Assembly: GCA_036387135.1 (NCBI GenBank)
Contig: DASVUH010000052.1
Span: 1 to 64,000, forward strand
Source of the DNA: JALZCH01 sp036387135
Lineage (GTDB): Bacteria; Acidobacteriota; Blastocatellia; Pyrinomonadales; Pyrinomonadaceae
Length of the DNA: 64,000 nt
Reading direction: 5' to 3'
Every line of letters begins with the position of its first letter. Positions within the stretch are counted from its first letter, which is position 1. Of the stretch, positions 1-9,100 are shown piece after piece. The translations under genes and the position numbers were made by a program. The notes below the pieces were generated by a model. The model did not search any database. It had not been told where the DNA came from and saw only the letters and a program-made list of their open reading frames with translations.

Positions 1-1753
1 ACGGCTGACGGCGCAATTTTTCCGTCAACTGTCCGCCTTCTTCGTGTCCGACGTAACCGGGCGGCGAGCCGATCAATTTCGCGACCGTGTGTTTCTCCAT
101 AAATTCGCTCATATCGAGCCGAATCAGAGCTTTTTCCGAACCGAACAGAAATTCCGCCAATCGCCGAGCGACTTCGGTTTTTCCGACCCCGGTCGCGCCC
201 AAAAACAAAAACGAACCGACCGGGCGTTTGACGCTTTTCAAACCGGCGCGTGAACGCCTAATTGCTCGCGCCAGAGCTGAAATTGCCTGCCGCTGCCCGA
301 CGACCGAAGTTTTTAAATCTTCTTCGATCTTTAGCAATTTTTCGGCTTCGTTTTCTTTGACCGAAGCAATCGGAATTCCGGTCCAGCGCGCGATAACTTC
401 TTCAATGTCGTTGCGCGTCACGCCCGCTGACGAGAATCCGTCTTCAAAATTGTTTAACTCCAAATTAAAAAGCCGTTCGTCGTTGTCGGTCGCTTTGCTC
501 CAGCTTTTAACGGTTTGCTGCCAGGCGACTTCGGCATAATCGTCCTTACGCGCTCCGCGCAGTTTGACGCGCGCTCCGGCTTCGTCCAAAACGTCAATCG
601 CTTTGTCGGGCAAATGTCGTTCGGGCAAATAACGCACGGTTTGCGTCACGGCTGCCTGTAAAGCTTCTTCGGTATAACGGATGCCGTGAAAAGACTCGTA
701 TTTTTCCAGCAGACCTTCCAAAATCTGCAAAGTCTCGGCTTCGTTCGGCGGCGTCACTTTGACGGTTTGAAAACGGCGTTCGAGCGCGCGGTCTTTTTCG
801 ATTGACTTGCGCGCCTCGCGCGGAGTCGTCGCGCCGATTACCTGGATTTCGCCGCGTGACAAAGCGGGTTTTAAAATATTTGCGGCGTCCAGAGAGCCTT
901 CCGAATTTCCCGCGCCGACCAGTGTATGAATTTCGTCAATAAAAACGATGTAATGCGTATTTTCCTGTAATTCTTTGAGAATATTTTTGAGCCGCTCTTC
1001 AAACTGTCCGCGATATTTCGTTCCGGCGACGACGGATGATAAATCGAGTTGCAAAATTCGTTTGTTTTCAAGCTGCGCCGGTACGTCGCCCGACACAATG
1101 CGCTGCGCCAAGCCTTCGATAATGGCGGTTTTGCCGACGCCCGGCTCGCCGATTAAAAGCGGATTGTTTTTCGTCCGGCGCGAAAGAATTTCCACTATTC
1201 TCTCGATTTCCGGCTGCCGACCGACGAGTGGGTCGAGCCGGTCGCGGTAAGCCGCTTCGGTTAAGTCGCGGCAAAATTCATCCAGATTTGGCGCACCTGA
1301 CTTCTGCGCCGCATGAACGCCGTTTTGATCCATTATCAACTCGCGCACCGCGCTCAGGCGAAGCCCGCGTTCAAACAGAATTTCCGCCGCCATCGAGCGT
1401 TCTTCGCGCAGCAATCCGAGAAGCAGATGTTCCGTCCCGATGTAACGATTTTGCAAACGGTCGCTTTCTTCAAAAGCAAAAATCAAAACGCGCTTGGTTT
1501 CCTGCGTCAAGGCAAGCTCCATCGTTTGCGGCAATTTTTCGCGGCGGACGCTGCGACTTTCGATTTCCTGCCGGATGAGGTCGGCGTTAAAAGACGAGCG
1601 CGCGGTGAAAAAGCGATTCGCCAGAGTTTTGTCCTCGCGCACCAGCCCGAGCAGCAAATGTTCGGGCGCAATTGTTTTCGAGCCGTAATTTGAGGCTTCG
1701 TAGCGGGCAAAGAAAATCACGCGACGAGCCTTTTCCGTGTATCGTTCAAACAT
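1..1753 (-). CDS. clpC: ATP-dependent Clp protease ATP-binding subunit ClpC (3' end outside window)
   Basis: AAA+ unfoldase that feeds substrates to ClpP in the cytoplasm. Only the first ~584 residues are present; the C-terminus lies beyond base 1. The start MFERYTEKARRV is the typical ClpC N-domain opening. The first Walker A reads GEPGVGKT at about residues 201-208, and the second reads GATGVGKT at about 517-524. The ~316-residue distance between them fits ClpC, whose middle domain is short, better than ClpB with its long coiled coil (about 400). The pore-loop region GSPPGYVGHEEGG of the second ATPase domain is visible just before the edge. ATG start at 1753. Family assignment is secure; the ClpP-binding loop cannot be checked. 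Confidence 0.95.
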   Translation of the reverse strand, partial: MFERYTEKARRVIFFARYEASNYGSKTIAPEHLLLGLVREDKTLANRFFTARSSFNADLIRQEIESRSVRREKLPQTMELALTQETKRVLIFAFEESDRLQNRYIGTEHLLLGLLREERSMAAEILFERGLRLSAVRELIMDQNGVHAAQKSGAPNLDEFCRDLTEAAYRDRLDPLVGRQPEIERIVEILSRRTKNNPLLIGEPGVGKTAIIEGLAQRIVSGDVPAQLENKRILQLDLSSVVAGTKYRGQFEERLKNILKELQENTHYIVFIDEIHTLVGAGNSEGSLDAANILKPALSRGEIQVIGATTPREARKSIEKDRALERRFQTVKVTPPNEAETLQILEGLLEKYESFHGIRYTEEALQAAVTQTVRYLPERHLPDKAIDVLDEAGARVKLRGARKDDYAEVAWQQTVKSWSKATDNDERLFNLELNNFEDGFSSAGVTRNDIEEVIARWTGIPIASVKENEAEKLLKIEEDLKTSVVGQRQAISALARAIRRSRAGLKSVKRPVGSFLFLGATGVGKTEVARRLAEFLFGSEKALIRLDMSEFMEKHTVAKLIGSPPGYVGHEEGGQLTEKLRRQP

Positions 1754-1878
1754 AAAAGTTTAGATGCCGACCGCCCTTCTTACGATTAGGTAATGCCGAC
1801 GATTATATTGAAGTGCGTCGTTAGAAGCCAGAAATTTCTTCTGCGGTTGGCTTGTGTGGAAAAAAGAATTAATCGGGT
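1754..1878. other. intergenic gap upstream of clpC, nothing recognised
   Basis: A 125-base gap between clpC and the permease gene, both read leftward. It must hold the clpC promoter and any permease terminator. I see no strong hairpin with a T-run and no tRNA. Confidence 0.4.
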
Positions 1879-3111
1879 TCAATTTTTAAGATTTTCTAGC
1901 GGACGCATTCGCGTTGCCGCCCGCGCCGGAATCGCGCTCGCCGGAAAGCTCAAAAACAAAACCATCGCGGCAATCAACAAGACTTCTCCGGCATTTACCT
2001 GTAAAGAAATGCTCCCGACCTCGTAAACATCTGCGGGAAGTTGAATTAAATCGAATTGATTGGCAAGAAAACAAACCGACATTCCGAGCAAAATGCCCGC
2101 AATCAAACCGATTGAAGCCAGCATCAAGCCTTCAATCAGAAAGATTGAAACGATTTTTCGCGCGCCCGCGCCGCAAGCTCTGAGAACGGCGATGTCAAAA
2201 CGGCGTTCGCTGACCGACAAAGCGAGCGTCGTTGTAATGTTTAAAGCCGCGACGAAAATTATTAAACCGATAATCAACAGCGCAATTCGTCTTTCAAGCG
2301 TAAGCGCCGCAAAAAGCGGGCGATTCGCTTCCCGCCAATCGAGAATTTTATAATCCGCGCCGATTTGTTCGGATATTTTTCTCGCCGTTTCGTTTGATTT
2401 GTAGATGTTTGCGGTTTCGACGGCGATTATCGAAACAGTCGGGAGATTTTTGCCGGTAAGCTTCGCCGCGTCTTCAAGCGAAAGCCGAATCCAGGTCGAA
2501 TCGTATTCGTAAAGCCCGGTTTCAAAAATTCCCGCAATTTCAACCGCGTTCGAGACCGGAGCGAAACTTTCACCGATCTGCCCGCTTCCAGAAACGATTT
2601 CAGCCGCGTCGCCCGTTTTTAATCCGGTCTTTTCAGCCAAAATCCTGCCCAGTTCGATTTTGATTTGGTTCGTTGTTCCGGTCTGTTCGTTGTTCGTTGT
2701 TCGTTGTTCGTTGCTGTTTGGAATTTGAGATTTCAGATTTGAGATGTTTGATTTTTCCCGCGAGCCGCGCAAAACGGCAAACGCGGAATTGTTTTTTCCA
2801 ATTAATAAAGCGTTGTTAAAATTTTGCGCCGAAACTTTTCCGACGCCTTCGATTTGTTGAATCTTTTCGTTCAATTCATTCCAATCGCTGATTTCGCCGC
2901 CGTCAGTGCGAAAAACCGTGAGGTGTGGAGCGTTAGCGAGAATTTTTTCCTGAATCGCCTGCCTGAAACCGTTTGAAAGGGCGAGCGCGACAATCATCGC
3001 CGCTGTGCCGAAACTAATTCCGACAATTGCCGCCCACGCGGTTAATCGCGCAAGAAAGTTTCGGCGCGGCTGGCGAAAATAACGAAAGGCGAGAAAAAAT
3101 GCGAAACGCAC
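1879..3111 (-). CDS. LolC/LolE-type ABC transporter permease (FtsX-like)
   Basis: Inner-membrane permease of the MacB/LolCE class, which in characterised systems extracts lipoproteins from the inner membrane with the ATPase LolD. 410 residues, the usual family length. One transmembrane segment lies at about residues 20-45, a periplasmic domain at 50-270, and three segments at about 275-300, 320-350 and 375-395, giving the 1+3 FtsX topology. The first residues MRFAFFLAFRY resemble the LolC/E lead-in. The start at 3111 is GTG; no ATG is available nearby. A stretch at about residues 121-148 (rich in N, Q, T, S) is encoded by 7-base tandem repeats and looks inserted into the periplasmic domain. 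No LolD gene is seen here. Divergent from the Lrp gene. Confidence 0.85.
   Translation of the reverse strand: MRFAFFLAFRYFRQPRRNFLARLTAWAAIVGISFGTAAMIVALALSNGFRQAIQEKILANAPHLTVFRTDGGEISDWNELNEKIQQIEGVGKVSAQNFNNALLIGKNNSAFAVLRGSREKSNISNLKSQIPNSNEQRTTNNEQTGTTNQIKIELGRILAEKTGLKTGDAAEIVSGSGQIGESFAPVSNAVEIAGIFETGLYEYDSTWIRLSLEDAAKLTGKNLPTVSIIAVETANIYKSNETARKISEQIGADYKILDWREANRPLFAALTLERRIALLIIGLIIFVAALNITTTLALSVSERRFDIAVLRACGAGARKIVSIFLIEGLMLASIGLIAGILLGMSVCFLANQFDLIQLPADVYEVGSISLQVNAGEVLLIAAMVLFLSFPASAIPARAATRMRPLENLKN
2668..2751. repeat. 7-base tandem repeats inside the permease gene
   Basis: Four exact copies of TTCGTTG (2686-2713), preceded by diverged copies. Then comes a second block TTTGAGA TTTCAGA TTTGAGA TGTTTGA (2724-2751). 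Both blocks have period 7 and stay in frame with the permease, where they encode a low-complexity insert of about 28 residues. Gain or loss of one unit would shift the frame. Confidence 0.9.
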
Positions 3112-3233
3112 TTGTTCAAAGTAATGACAGGCACTGGAAATTGCAAAACAGAAATCGTTCTGCCAAAAACGTCAAAATCAGGGTTGATTTCTTTTATTCA
3201 GAATATTATTCTAGTAATGGGTGGATTGAGAGA

Positions 3234-3725
3234 ATGATTGACGAAATAGACCAAGCAATGCTGAGCATTATTCAGCAAGATGCTCGAATTTCCAATGTTG
3301 AGATCGCGCGTCAGGTTAATCTTGCGCCGTCGGCTGTTTTGGAGCGTTTACGAAAGCTCGAAGAGCGCGGTTACGTGCGCGGTTTTTTCGCCGAATTGGA
3401 TGCGCGGAAACTGGGTTTCGGACTGACGGCTTTTGTTTTGGTGCGAACCGACGACCGGCACGGCGAAACGGCGGAAACTCTGGCACGAATGCCCGAAGTT
3501 CTGGAAGTGCATCACGTTGCGGGCGAGGATTGTTATTTATTAAAAGTTAAAACGCACGACGCCGAGGAATTGGGAGTTTTATTGCGCGAAAAAATCGGCG
3601 ATTTGGAGCACGTTCATTCAACGAAAACGACGGTCGTTTTGCAGACAGTGAAAGAAACAACCGCGCTTCCGCTCAAACAAAGCAAACAGGGGCTTGCCGT
3701 CAAAAGAACGCGCAAAAAAGAATAA
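3234..3725 (+). CDS. Lrp/AsnC-family transcriptional regulator
   Basis: DNA-binding regulator, usually responsive to amino acids. With the ATG at 3234 it is 163 residues, matching the family (about 150-165). The N-terminal winged helix-turn-helix begins MIDEIDQAMLSIIQQDARIS and contains the pattern NVEIARQVNLAPSAVLERLRKLE at about residues 21-43. The RAM effector domain follows (GFGLTAFVLVRTD, then VLEVHHVAGEDCYLLKV). The basic C-terminal tail is an extra. An in-frame upstream start at 3027 would overlap the divergent permease and adds no domain, so I reject it. It lies 25 bases before the EamA exporter gene, so they probably form an operon, a common pairing in which Lrp controls an amino acid exporter. 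Confidence 0.9.
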   Translation: MIDEIDQAMLSIIQQDARISNVEIARQVNLAPSAVLERLRKLEERGYVRGFFAELDARKLGFGLTAFVLVRTDDRHGETAETLARMPEVLEVHHVAGEDCYLLKVKTHDAEELGVLLREKIGDLEHVHSTKTTVVLQTVKETTALPLKQSKQGLAVKRTRKKE

Positions 3726-3735
3726 AGGGTTAAAC

Positions 3736-3743
3736 AAGGAGGG
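3736..3743 (+). promoter_or_regulatory. strong Shine-Dalgarno of the EamA gene
   Basis: AAGGAGGG, 7 bases before the ATG at 3751. It decides this start over the upstream in-frame start at 3694, which would overlap the Lrp gene. Confidence 0.85.
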
Positions 3744-3750
3744 AAAAAAG

Positions 3751-4713
3751 ATGCAATCGGAAATTGCTTTGGAAAATAGAAAACCTGCGGAACGCAGCCT
3801 TTTGCTGCTCGTCGCGTCATTTGCGGCGATTTATTTGATTTGGGGTTCGACTTATATCGCCATCAAATACGCGATTGAAACTTTGCCGCCGTTTTTAATG
3901 GCAGGCACTCGATTTTTAGTCGCGGGCGCGGCGCTTTATGCGATTGCGCGGTTTTCGGGCGAGTACGAAAAACCGAGTTGGCGGCATTGGCGAACGAGTC
4001 TCATTGTCGGAATTTTGCTGCTTTTGGGCGGCAACGGCGGCGTTGTCTGGGCGCAGCATTACATTCCGTCCGGCTTGGCGGCTTTGCTCGTCGCGGTCGA
4101 ACCACTCTGGATCGTTTTATTAAATTGGCTTTATTTAAAAGCCGAGCGTCCGAATTTAAAAGTCATTTTAGGTTTGGTTTTAGGTTTTGTCGGACTTTGG
4201 CTGTTGATTGGAAACGGCGTTACGACAAACGATTCGACAAACGGCTGGACGCAGATTTTCGGAGCTTTGCTGGTTGTCGGCGCTGCGTTTTCGTGGGCTT
4301 GCGGTTCGCTTTACGGATTAAAAGCTCCGTCGCCGAAATCGCCTGTTTTGGCTTCCGGGATGCAAATGCTTTCGGGCGGCGCGGTTTTGTTTTTATTCGG
4401 CAGCGCAAACGGCGAATGGGCGCAATTTAACCCTGACACAATTTCGCAAAATTCGATTCTGGCGCTTTCGTATTTAATCGTATTCGGCTCGATTATCGCG
4501 TTTACGGCTTATAGCTGGCTGCTCAAAAATGCCGCGCCCTCGATTGTTTCGACTTATGCTTATGTCAATCCAGTCGTTGCGGTTCTGCTCGGCTGGGCTT
4601 TGGCAAACGAAGCGTTGTCTCTGCAAATGCTTGTAGGAGCGGCAATTATAATAGGTTCGGTAGCTTTAATCACTTCAAATCAAGCTTCAAAACATTCCCC
4701 CGTCGAAGATTAA
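3751..4713 (+). CDS. EamA/DMT-family transporter (YedA-like exporter)
   Basis: Ten-helix inner-membrane exporter of the drug/metabolite transporter superfamily; relatives export amino acids or other metabolites. 320 residues, with two EamA repeats. The first repeat starts at AAIYLIWGSTYIAIKYAIE (about residues 25-43), which is the conserved WGST motif. The second runs from about residue 175 to 305 and ends in the canonical stretch YAYVNPVVAVLLGWALANE. The substrate cannot be read from sequence. The upstream Lrp gene suggests an amino acid or related compound, which is inference. Confidence 0.88.
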   Translation: MQSEIALENRKPAERSLLLLVASFAAIYLIWGSTYIAIKYAIETLPPFLMAGTRFLVAGAALYAIARFSGEYEKPSWRHWRTSLIVGILLLLGGNGGVVWAQHYIPSGLAALLVAVEPLWIVLLNWLYLKAERPNLKVILGLVLGFVGLWLLIGNGVTTNDSTNGWTQIFGALLVVGAAFSWACGSLYGLKAPSPKSPVLASGMQMLSGGAVLFLFGSANGEWAQFNPDTISQNSILALSYLIVFGSIIAFTAYSWLLKNAAPSIVSTYAYVNPVVAVLLGWALANEALSLQMLVGAAIIIGSVALITSNQASKHSPVED

Positions 4714-4722
4714 AAAAAGATT

Positions 4723-4846
4723 TTTTCACCGCCGAGACGCCGAGACGCAAAGGTTAAGAAAAGGGAGAGAATATACCCGCTTTAAATAAAAAACTCTCTT
4801 TTCTTTTAATTTCCCTCGGTGTCTCCGCGTCTCGGCGGTGAAAATT
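4723..4846. repeat. 8-base-period inverted repeat between the exporter and ribBA
   Basis: Left arm: CACCGCCGAGACGCCGAGACGC (units CCGAGACG twice, 4727-4748). Right arm: its near reverse complement ending GCGTCTCGGCGGTGAAAA (4827-4844). About 65 bases of AT-rich spacer also contain a smaller complementary pair (AAGGGAGAGA with TCTCTTTTC). It could act as a terminator for the exporter transcript but lacks a clear T-run. Confidence 0.85.
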
Positions 4847-4934
4847 TCTCTTACATTAAATTCAAGTCTTTTTATTTTTCCTCATAAAATTCATTGTGGC
4901 TAAATCAAAGCGTTTTCGGCTAACATAAACGGCG

Positions 4935-6059
4935 ATGCTGGTAGGAATCGAAGAAGCCGCCGCCGATATTGCGGCTGGCAAAATGATTATCATCGTTGAC
5001 GATGAAGACCGCGAAAACGAAGGCGATCTGGTTTGCGCGGCGGATAAAGTCACGCCGGAAATCATCAATTTTATGGCGACTCACGGGCGGGGGCTGATTT
5101 GTTTGCCGCTGACGGAAGAACGCTGCGACGAATTAAAGCTGCCGCCGCAGGTTTCGGAAAATACTTCGAACTTCGGCACGGCGTTTACGGTTTCAATCGA
5201 AGCGCGCGAAGGCGTGACGACCGGAATTTCGGCGGCAGACCGCGCGCGGACGATTCAAGCCGCCGTCGCGCACGACACAAAAGCGGAAGATTTAGCGCGT
5301 CCCGGTCACATTTTTCCGCTTCGCGCGAAAAGCGGCGGCGTTCTCGTGCGCCCCGGTCAAACCGAAGCAAGCGTTGACATTGCCAGAATCGCGGGCTGTT
5401 ATCCGGCGGGCGTGATCTGCGAAATAATGAACGAAGACGGGACGATGGCGCGGATGCCGGATTTGGAAAAATTTGCCGCCAAACACGATTTGAAAATTAT
5501 TTCGGTCGCCGAGCTTGTTCGCTGGCGAATGGAAAAAGAGCAGCTCATCGAGCGCATTGTCGAAACCGTTTTGCCCACCAGCTTCGGCGAGTTTCGTGCT
5601 ATTGCGTACAGAAACGTTATCAATGATGACATACACTTGGCGCTCGTCAAGGGCGATGTTTCCGTCACAGACGAACCTGTTCTGGTGCGTGTTCAAACGG
5701 AAAATGTAACTTTTTCACTGTTCGGCGTTAAAGTCGGCGGAACGGCTTTGCAAATGCATTCTGCGTTGCGCAAAATCGCCGAAAACGACAAAGGCGTGAT
5801 TCTTTACCTGCGCCAGCGCGAAAACAATTTAGGATTGGTCAAACAGCTTGAAACTTATAAATTGATGCAGGAAAAAGCGATGACATTTTCCGCAGCCGCG
5901 CGCATCACAGGTTACGGCGCAAACCGCGATTACGGCATCGGAGCGCAGATTCTTCACGATTTGGGCTTGCGAAAAATTCGGCTTTTGTCGAATCATCCGC
6001 CGCGCGTCAACGCGCTCGAAGGTTTCGAGCTTGAAGTTGTCGAAAACGTGCCTCTTTAG
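4935..6059 (+). CDS. ribBA: 3,4-dihydroxy-2-butanone-4-phosphate synthase with degenerate GTP cyclohydrolase II domain (RibBA/RibBX-like)
   Basis: Riboflavin biosynthesis enzyme, 374 residues. The N-terminal half (about 1-205) is a complete DHBP synthase: acidic motif DDEDRENEGDLV at about 21-32, THGRGLICLPL, GVTTGISAADRA, and TEASVDIARIAGCYPAGV. The C-terminal half (about 210-374) has the RibA fold (YGIGAQILHDLG is intact), but the zinc-binding Cys-x2-Cys-x7-Cys region of GTP cyclohydrolase II is absent. Where SLRCDCG is expected the protein reads FGVKVGGTALQ, and RQEGRGIGL is RQRENNLGL. By family knowledge this matches RibBX-type hybrids, which make DHBP but lack cyclohydrolase activity. 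A separate ribA would then be needed elsewhere. Start ATG at 4935 gives the family N-terminus. Confidence 0.9.
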   Translation: MLVGIEEAAADIAAGKMIIIVDDEDRENEGDLVCAADKVTPEIINFMATHGRGLICLPLTEERCDELKLPPQVSENTSNFGTAFTVSIEAREGVTTGISAADRARTIQAAVAHDTKAEDLARPGHIFPLRAKSGGVLVRPGQTEASVDIARIAGCYPAGVICEIMNEDGTMARMPDLEKFAAKHDLKIISVAELVRWRMEKEQLIERIVETVLPTSFGEFRAIAYRNVINDDIHLALVKGDVSVTDEPVLVRVQTENVTFSLFGVKVGGTALQMHSALRKIAENDKGVILYLRQRENNLGLVKQLETYKLMQEKAMTFSAAARITGYGANRDYGIGAQILHDLGLRKIRLLSNHPPRVNALEGFELEVVENVPL

Positions 6060-6138
6060 TGGTAAATAGTTAACGGTAAATGGTAAATTAAAAACCTCTC
6101 CTATTTACCGTTTACAGCTTACAATTTACGATTTACGG
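6060..6138. repeat. 7-base-period inverted repeat between ribBA and tamB
   Basis: Left arm units GGTAAAT, GGTAAAT and variants (6061-6089). Right arm is the reverse complement series ATTTACC GTTTACA GCTTACA ATTTACG ATTTACG (6103-6137). It begins directly after the ribBA stop and ends 4 bases before the tamB ATG, so it is the whole intergenic region. Confidence 0.9.
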
Positions 6139-6142
6139 ATTT

Positions 6143-9100
6143 ATGGCTGACGAAGAAAACCGCGCGCCTGAAGAAGACATTCGGGACGAAAGAGTCGAGC
6201 AGGAAACAAACGGCGGCGACACCATTGCGCCGCGCGGCTGGTTTTCGCGCCGAAACATTTTAATTCTCGCTTTGATTCCGCTCGTCTTGATTGTGGCATT
6301 GATAATTGCGGGTTTTCTCGCCGTTCGCACGGGCTACGTCGCTCGCTATATCGAACGACAATTCGTCGTGCAAATGGACAATATGGGCATCAGGGCGGAA
6401 ATCGGACAATTTGAACAGACTTTCGCGCCGCTCGGCATCCTGATGCATAACGTTAATCTTTACGATAAAGAAACCGGCGAAAAGCTCGCCTTCGTCAAAT
6501 ATCTCAAGCTCGACGCGACCGTTACAGATTTATACGCCTTAAATTTAAACCGCACCGTCCGGCTCGATTCGACCGAAGTTGACGGACTCGAAGCGTGGGT
6601 GACTTTCGACGAAGAAGGGCGCTCGAATTTTCATCGGATAAAAATTCCCGAACAGGAAGAATCGAATCTGCGGTTTAACTTCAACACGATGAAATTCAGC
6701 CTGCGGAATTCCGTCGTGCATTATGGAGACCGCCGCTACGATTTAACGGGCGACGCGCGCAACGTCGCGCTTCTTTTAGAAACGGAAGCGGGCGTTTCCG
6801 AATCGGAGCGCGAGGTCGAAAATCGCCGCTTCCGATTCGATTTAACGGCGACCGATTCGACGCTGACTTATCAAAGCGGAAAACCCGTCGAGCCGATTGA
6901 CATCCGTTTGCGCGGAGTCGCCACGGAAACTTACGCCAACATCGAGGAATTAAATTTAAAATCGCCGGTTGCGAACACAACTTTAACCGGCAGGCTCGAA
7001 GATTGGGAAAATCTCAAATATCGCCTTAACATCCAGCAGGCAAATGTTGATTTGCAGCAGGCAGGCGAAATTATCAAATCCGAAGCCGCTTTGCGCGGAA
7101 TCGGCAATTTCGTCGGCACAATCGAAGGCGGAAGTGAAGACGGAAACGATAAATATGCGATTAACGGCGAAATTCAATCCGACGCAATCGCTGTTGATAA
7201 CATTCGGCTTAGAGGCTTGCGCGCCGACGCTTCCGTTGTCGGCGCAAACGAGACTTACGAGGCAAACGGCAAAGCCGTCGCCGAATTGCTCACCTTTGGC
7301 GATTTTCAATTAAATTTAATGCAGGTCGCCGGAAAAGTGATGGGAACCGGCACGGATTTCCGCTGGCTCGGCGAATTGCAAGCCGCATCCGCGCGTTTCC
7401 CGGATGGCAACGTCACGGCGCTGATTTTAAACGACGCGGTTGCCGAATACAGCGACGGTCAATTGGACGCTACAATCGGTTCTGCTTCGACGGGAACGCT
7501 CGAAGCATTTGACGCGAGAGTGCGCGGCGGGCGCGCTTCAAACGTGAAAATCAGAAATTCCGACGCCGGAACGGACGCGACAATAGGCAGCCTGCGCGCC
7601 GATTCGGTTGTCAGAGAAGATTTAAATTTGCGCGGCGTTCGCGCGGCTAACGTTCGCGTTCGCGACCGCGAAAACACAAACGTCCAAATCGGTAATTTGC
7701 AGGCGCAAAATCTGCAAACCGATCAGGCAAATATACAGAATTTAAACGCGAGCGGTGTTTCGATAAACACTCGCGGCAACGCCGTGACGGCAAACGCCGA
7801 AACAGTGGCAGCGGCAAATGTTAAGGCGGAAGGCGCAAACATTCAAAATTTGCGCGCTCGCAATGTTGATGTCGAAAACATCGGCAATACAACGAATGTC
7901 ATCGCCGCAAATCTGCAAATCGGCGGTTTGCAAACCGCGCAGGCTACTCTCGGAAGCTTGAATATCGCGGGCGTTCGTCTCCGAATTGTCGGCGAAAGAA
8001 TCGAAGGCTCGTCCGGCGACATTAACGCCGGAAACGTGACACTGGCTCGTAGCGCGAGCATGCCCGAAGGCGGGACTTTAAGCAACGTTCGGCTCATTCG
8101 TCCGGTTTTTGTCGTTGAGCCTTCCGGTCGTTATCGCGCGAGTATGGATTTGAGCTTGGGCGGCGGCGCTGTTGGCAGCTTAAACGTCGGCGCGGCGCGC
8201 GCTTCTGTTGTTGCTTCCAGCTCTGGAATTGAGCTTTCAAATTTGAATGCCCAGCTCGTCGGCGGCGACGTGCGCGGCGACATAAATCTCGCGCTCGGAA
8301 ATCGCGGGACTTCGAGAATCAATGCGAATTTTGAAAATCTCGATGTCGCTAAAATTTTAACGCTCGTCGGCGGGCAAGTCGTTCCCATCGCCGGAACTGC
8401 TACTGGCAGAGCAGATTTAACTTTTCCCGGTACTGATTTTCGCCGCGCTTCCGGCACATTAAACGCTGATTTTACCGCCGAAGCCGGACGCGATGCCGCG
8501 AACCGGGTGCCGCTTACCGGGACGCTCGCAGTGCGCGCGACAAACGGTTTGTTCGACATCGAAACTGCGCGTTTTAATACTCAAAACACCGAATTAACGG
8601 CTTCAGGACGTTTCGATTTGGAAGGCGCGAACTCTAATCTGCAAGTCGCGCTCAATTCTTCGGACGCCAAAGAATTGCAGCGTCTGGTCGCGGCACTGGA
8701 CGTTGCGCCAGCCGTTGACAGGCAGCTTGCCGAAAATCGAATCGAGCTTGCCGGAAATGTCAGCTTTAAAGGCACTTTGACCGGAAATCTGACTGATCCG
8801 ACAATTAACGGGCGCGCCGCTCTCGAAACTCTGATTGCCAACAATCGCACGCTCGGCTCGCTTTCGACCGACGTTTTCGTTTCCCCCGCCGCGACCGAAT
8901 TGCGAAACGGATTGTTGGCGCAGGCGGACGGCGGACGGGTTAATTTTGACATTACCGCGCCGCGCGTCGGACAAAACAATATTTCGGTCAACGCCAATCT
9001 TCAGCGCGTTAATCTGGGAAACATTATCGCCGCGATTCCGGCAGAAAGCTTGCCCGGCTTTTTGCAGCGCGTCAACGCCGAAACGACCGGAAGAATTGAG

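Noticed and set aside
3027..3233. N-terminal extension of the Lrp gene
   Set aside because: It would overlap the divergent permease gene and adds residues unlike Lrp; the ATG at 3234 gives the normal family length.
4714..4934. FMN riboswitch before ribBA
   Set aside because: I could not see the conserved RFN elements; the region is dominated by the inverted repeat.
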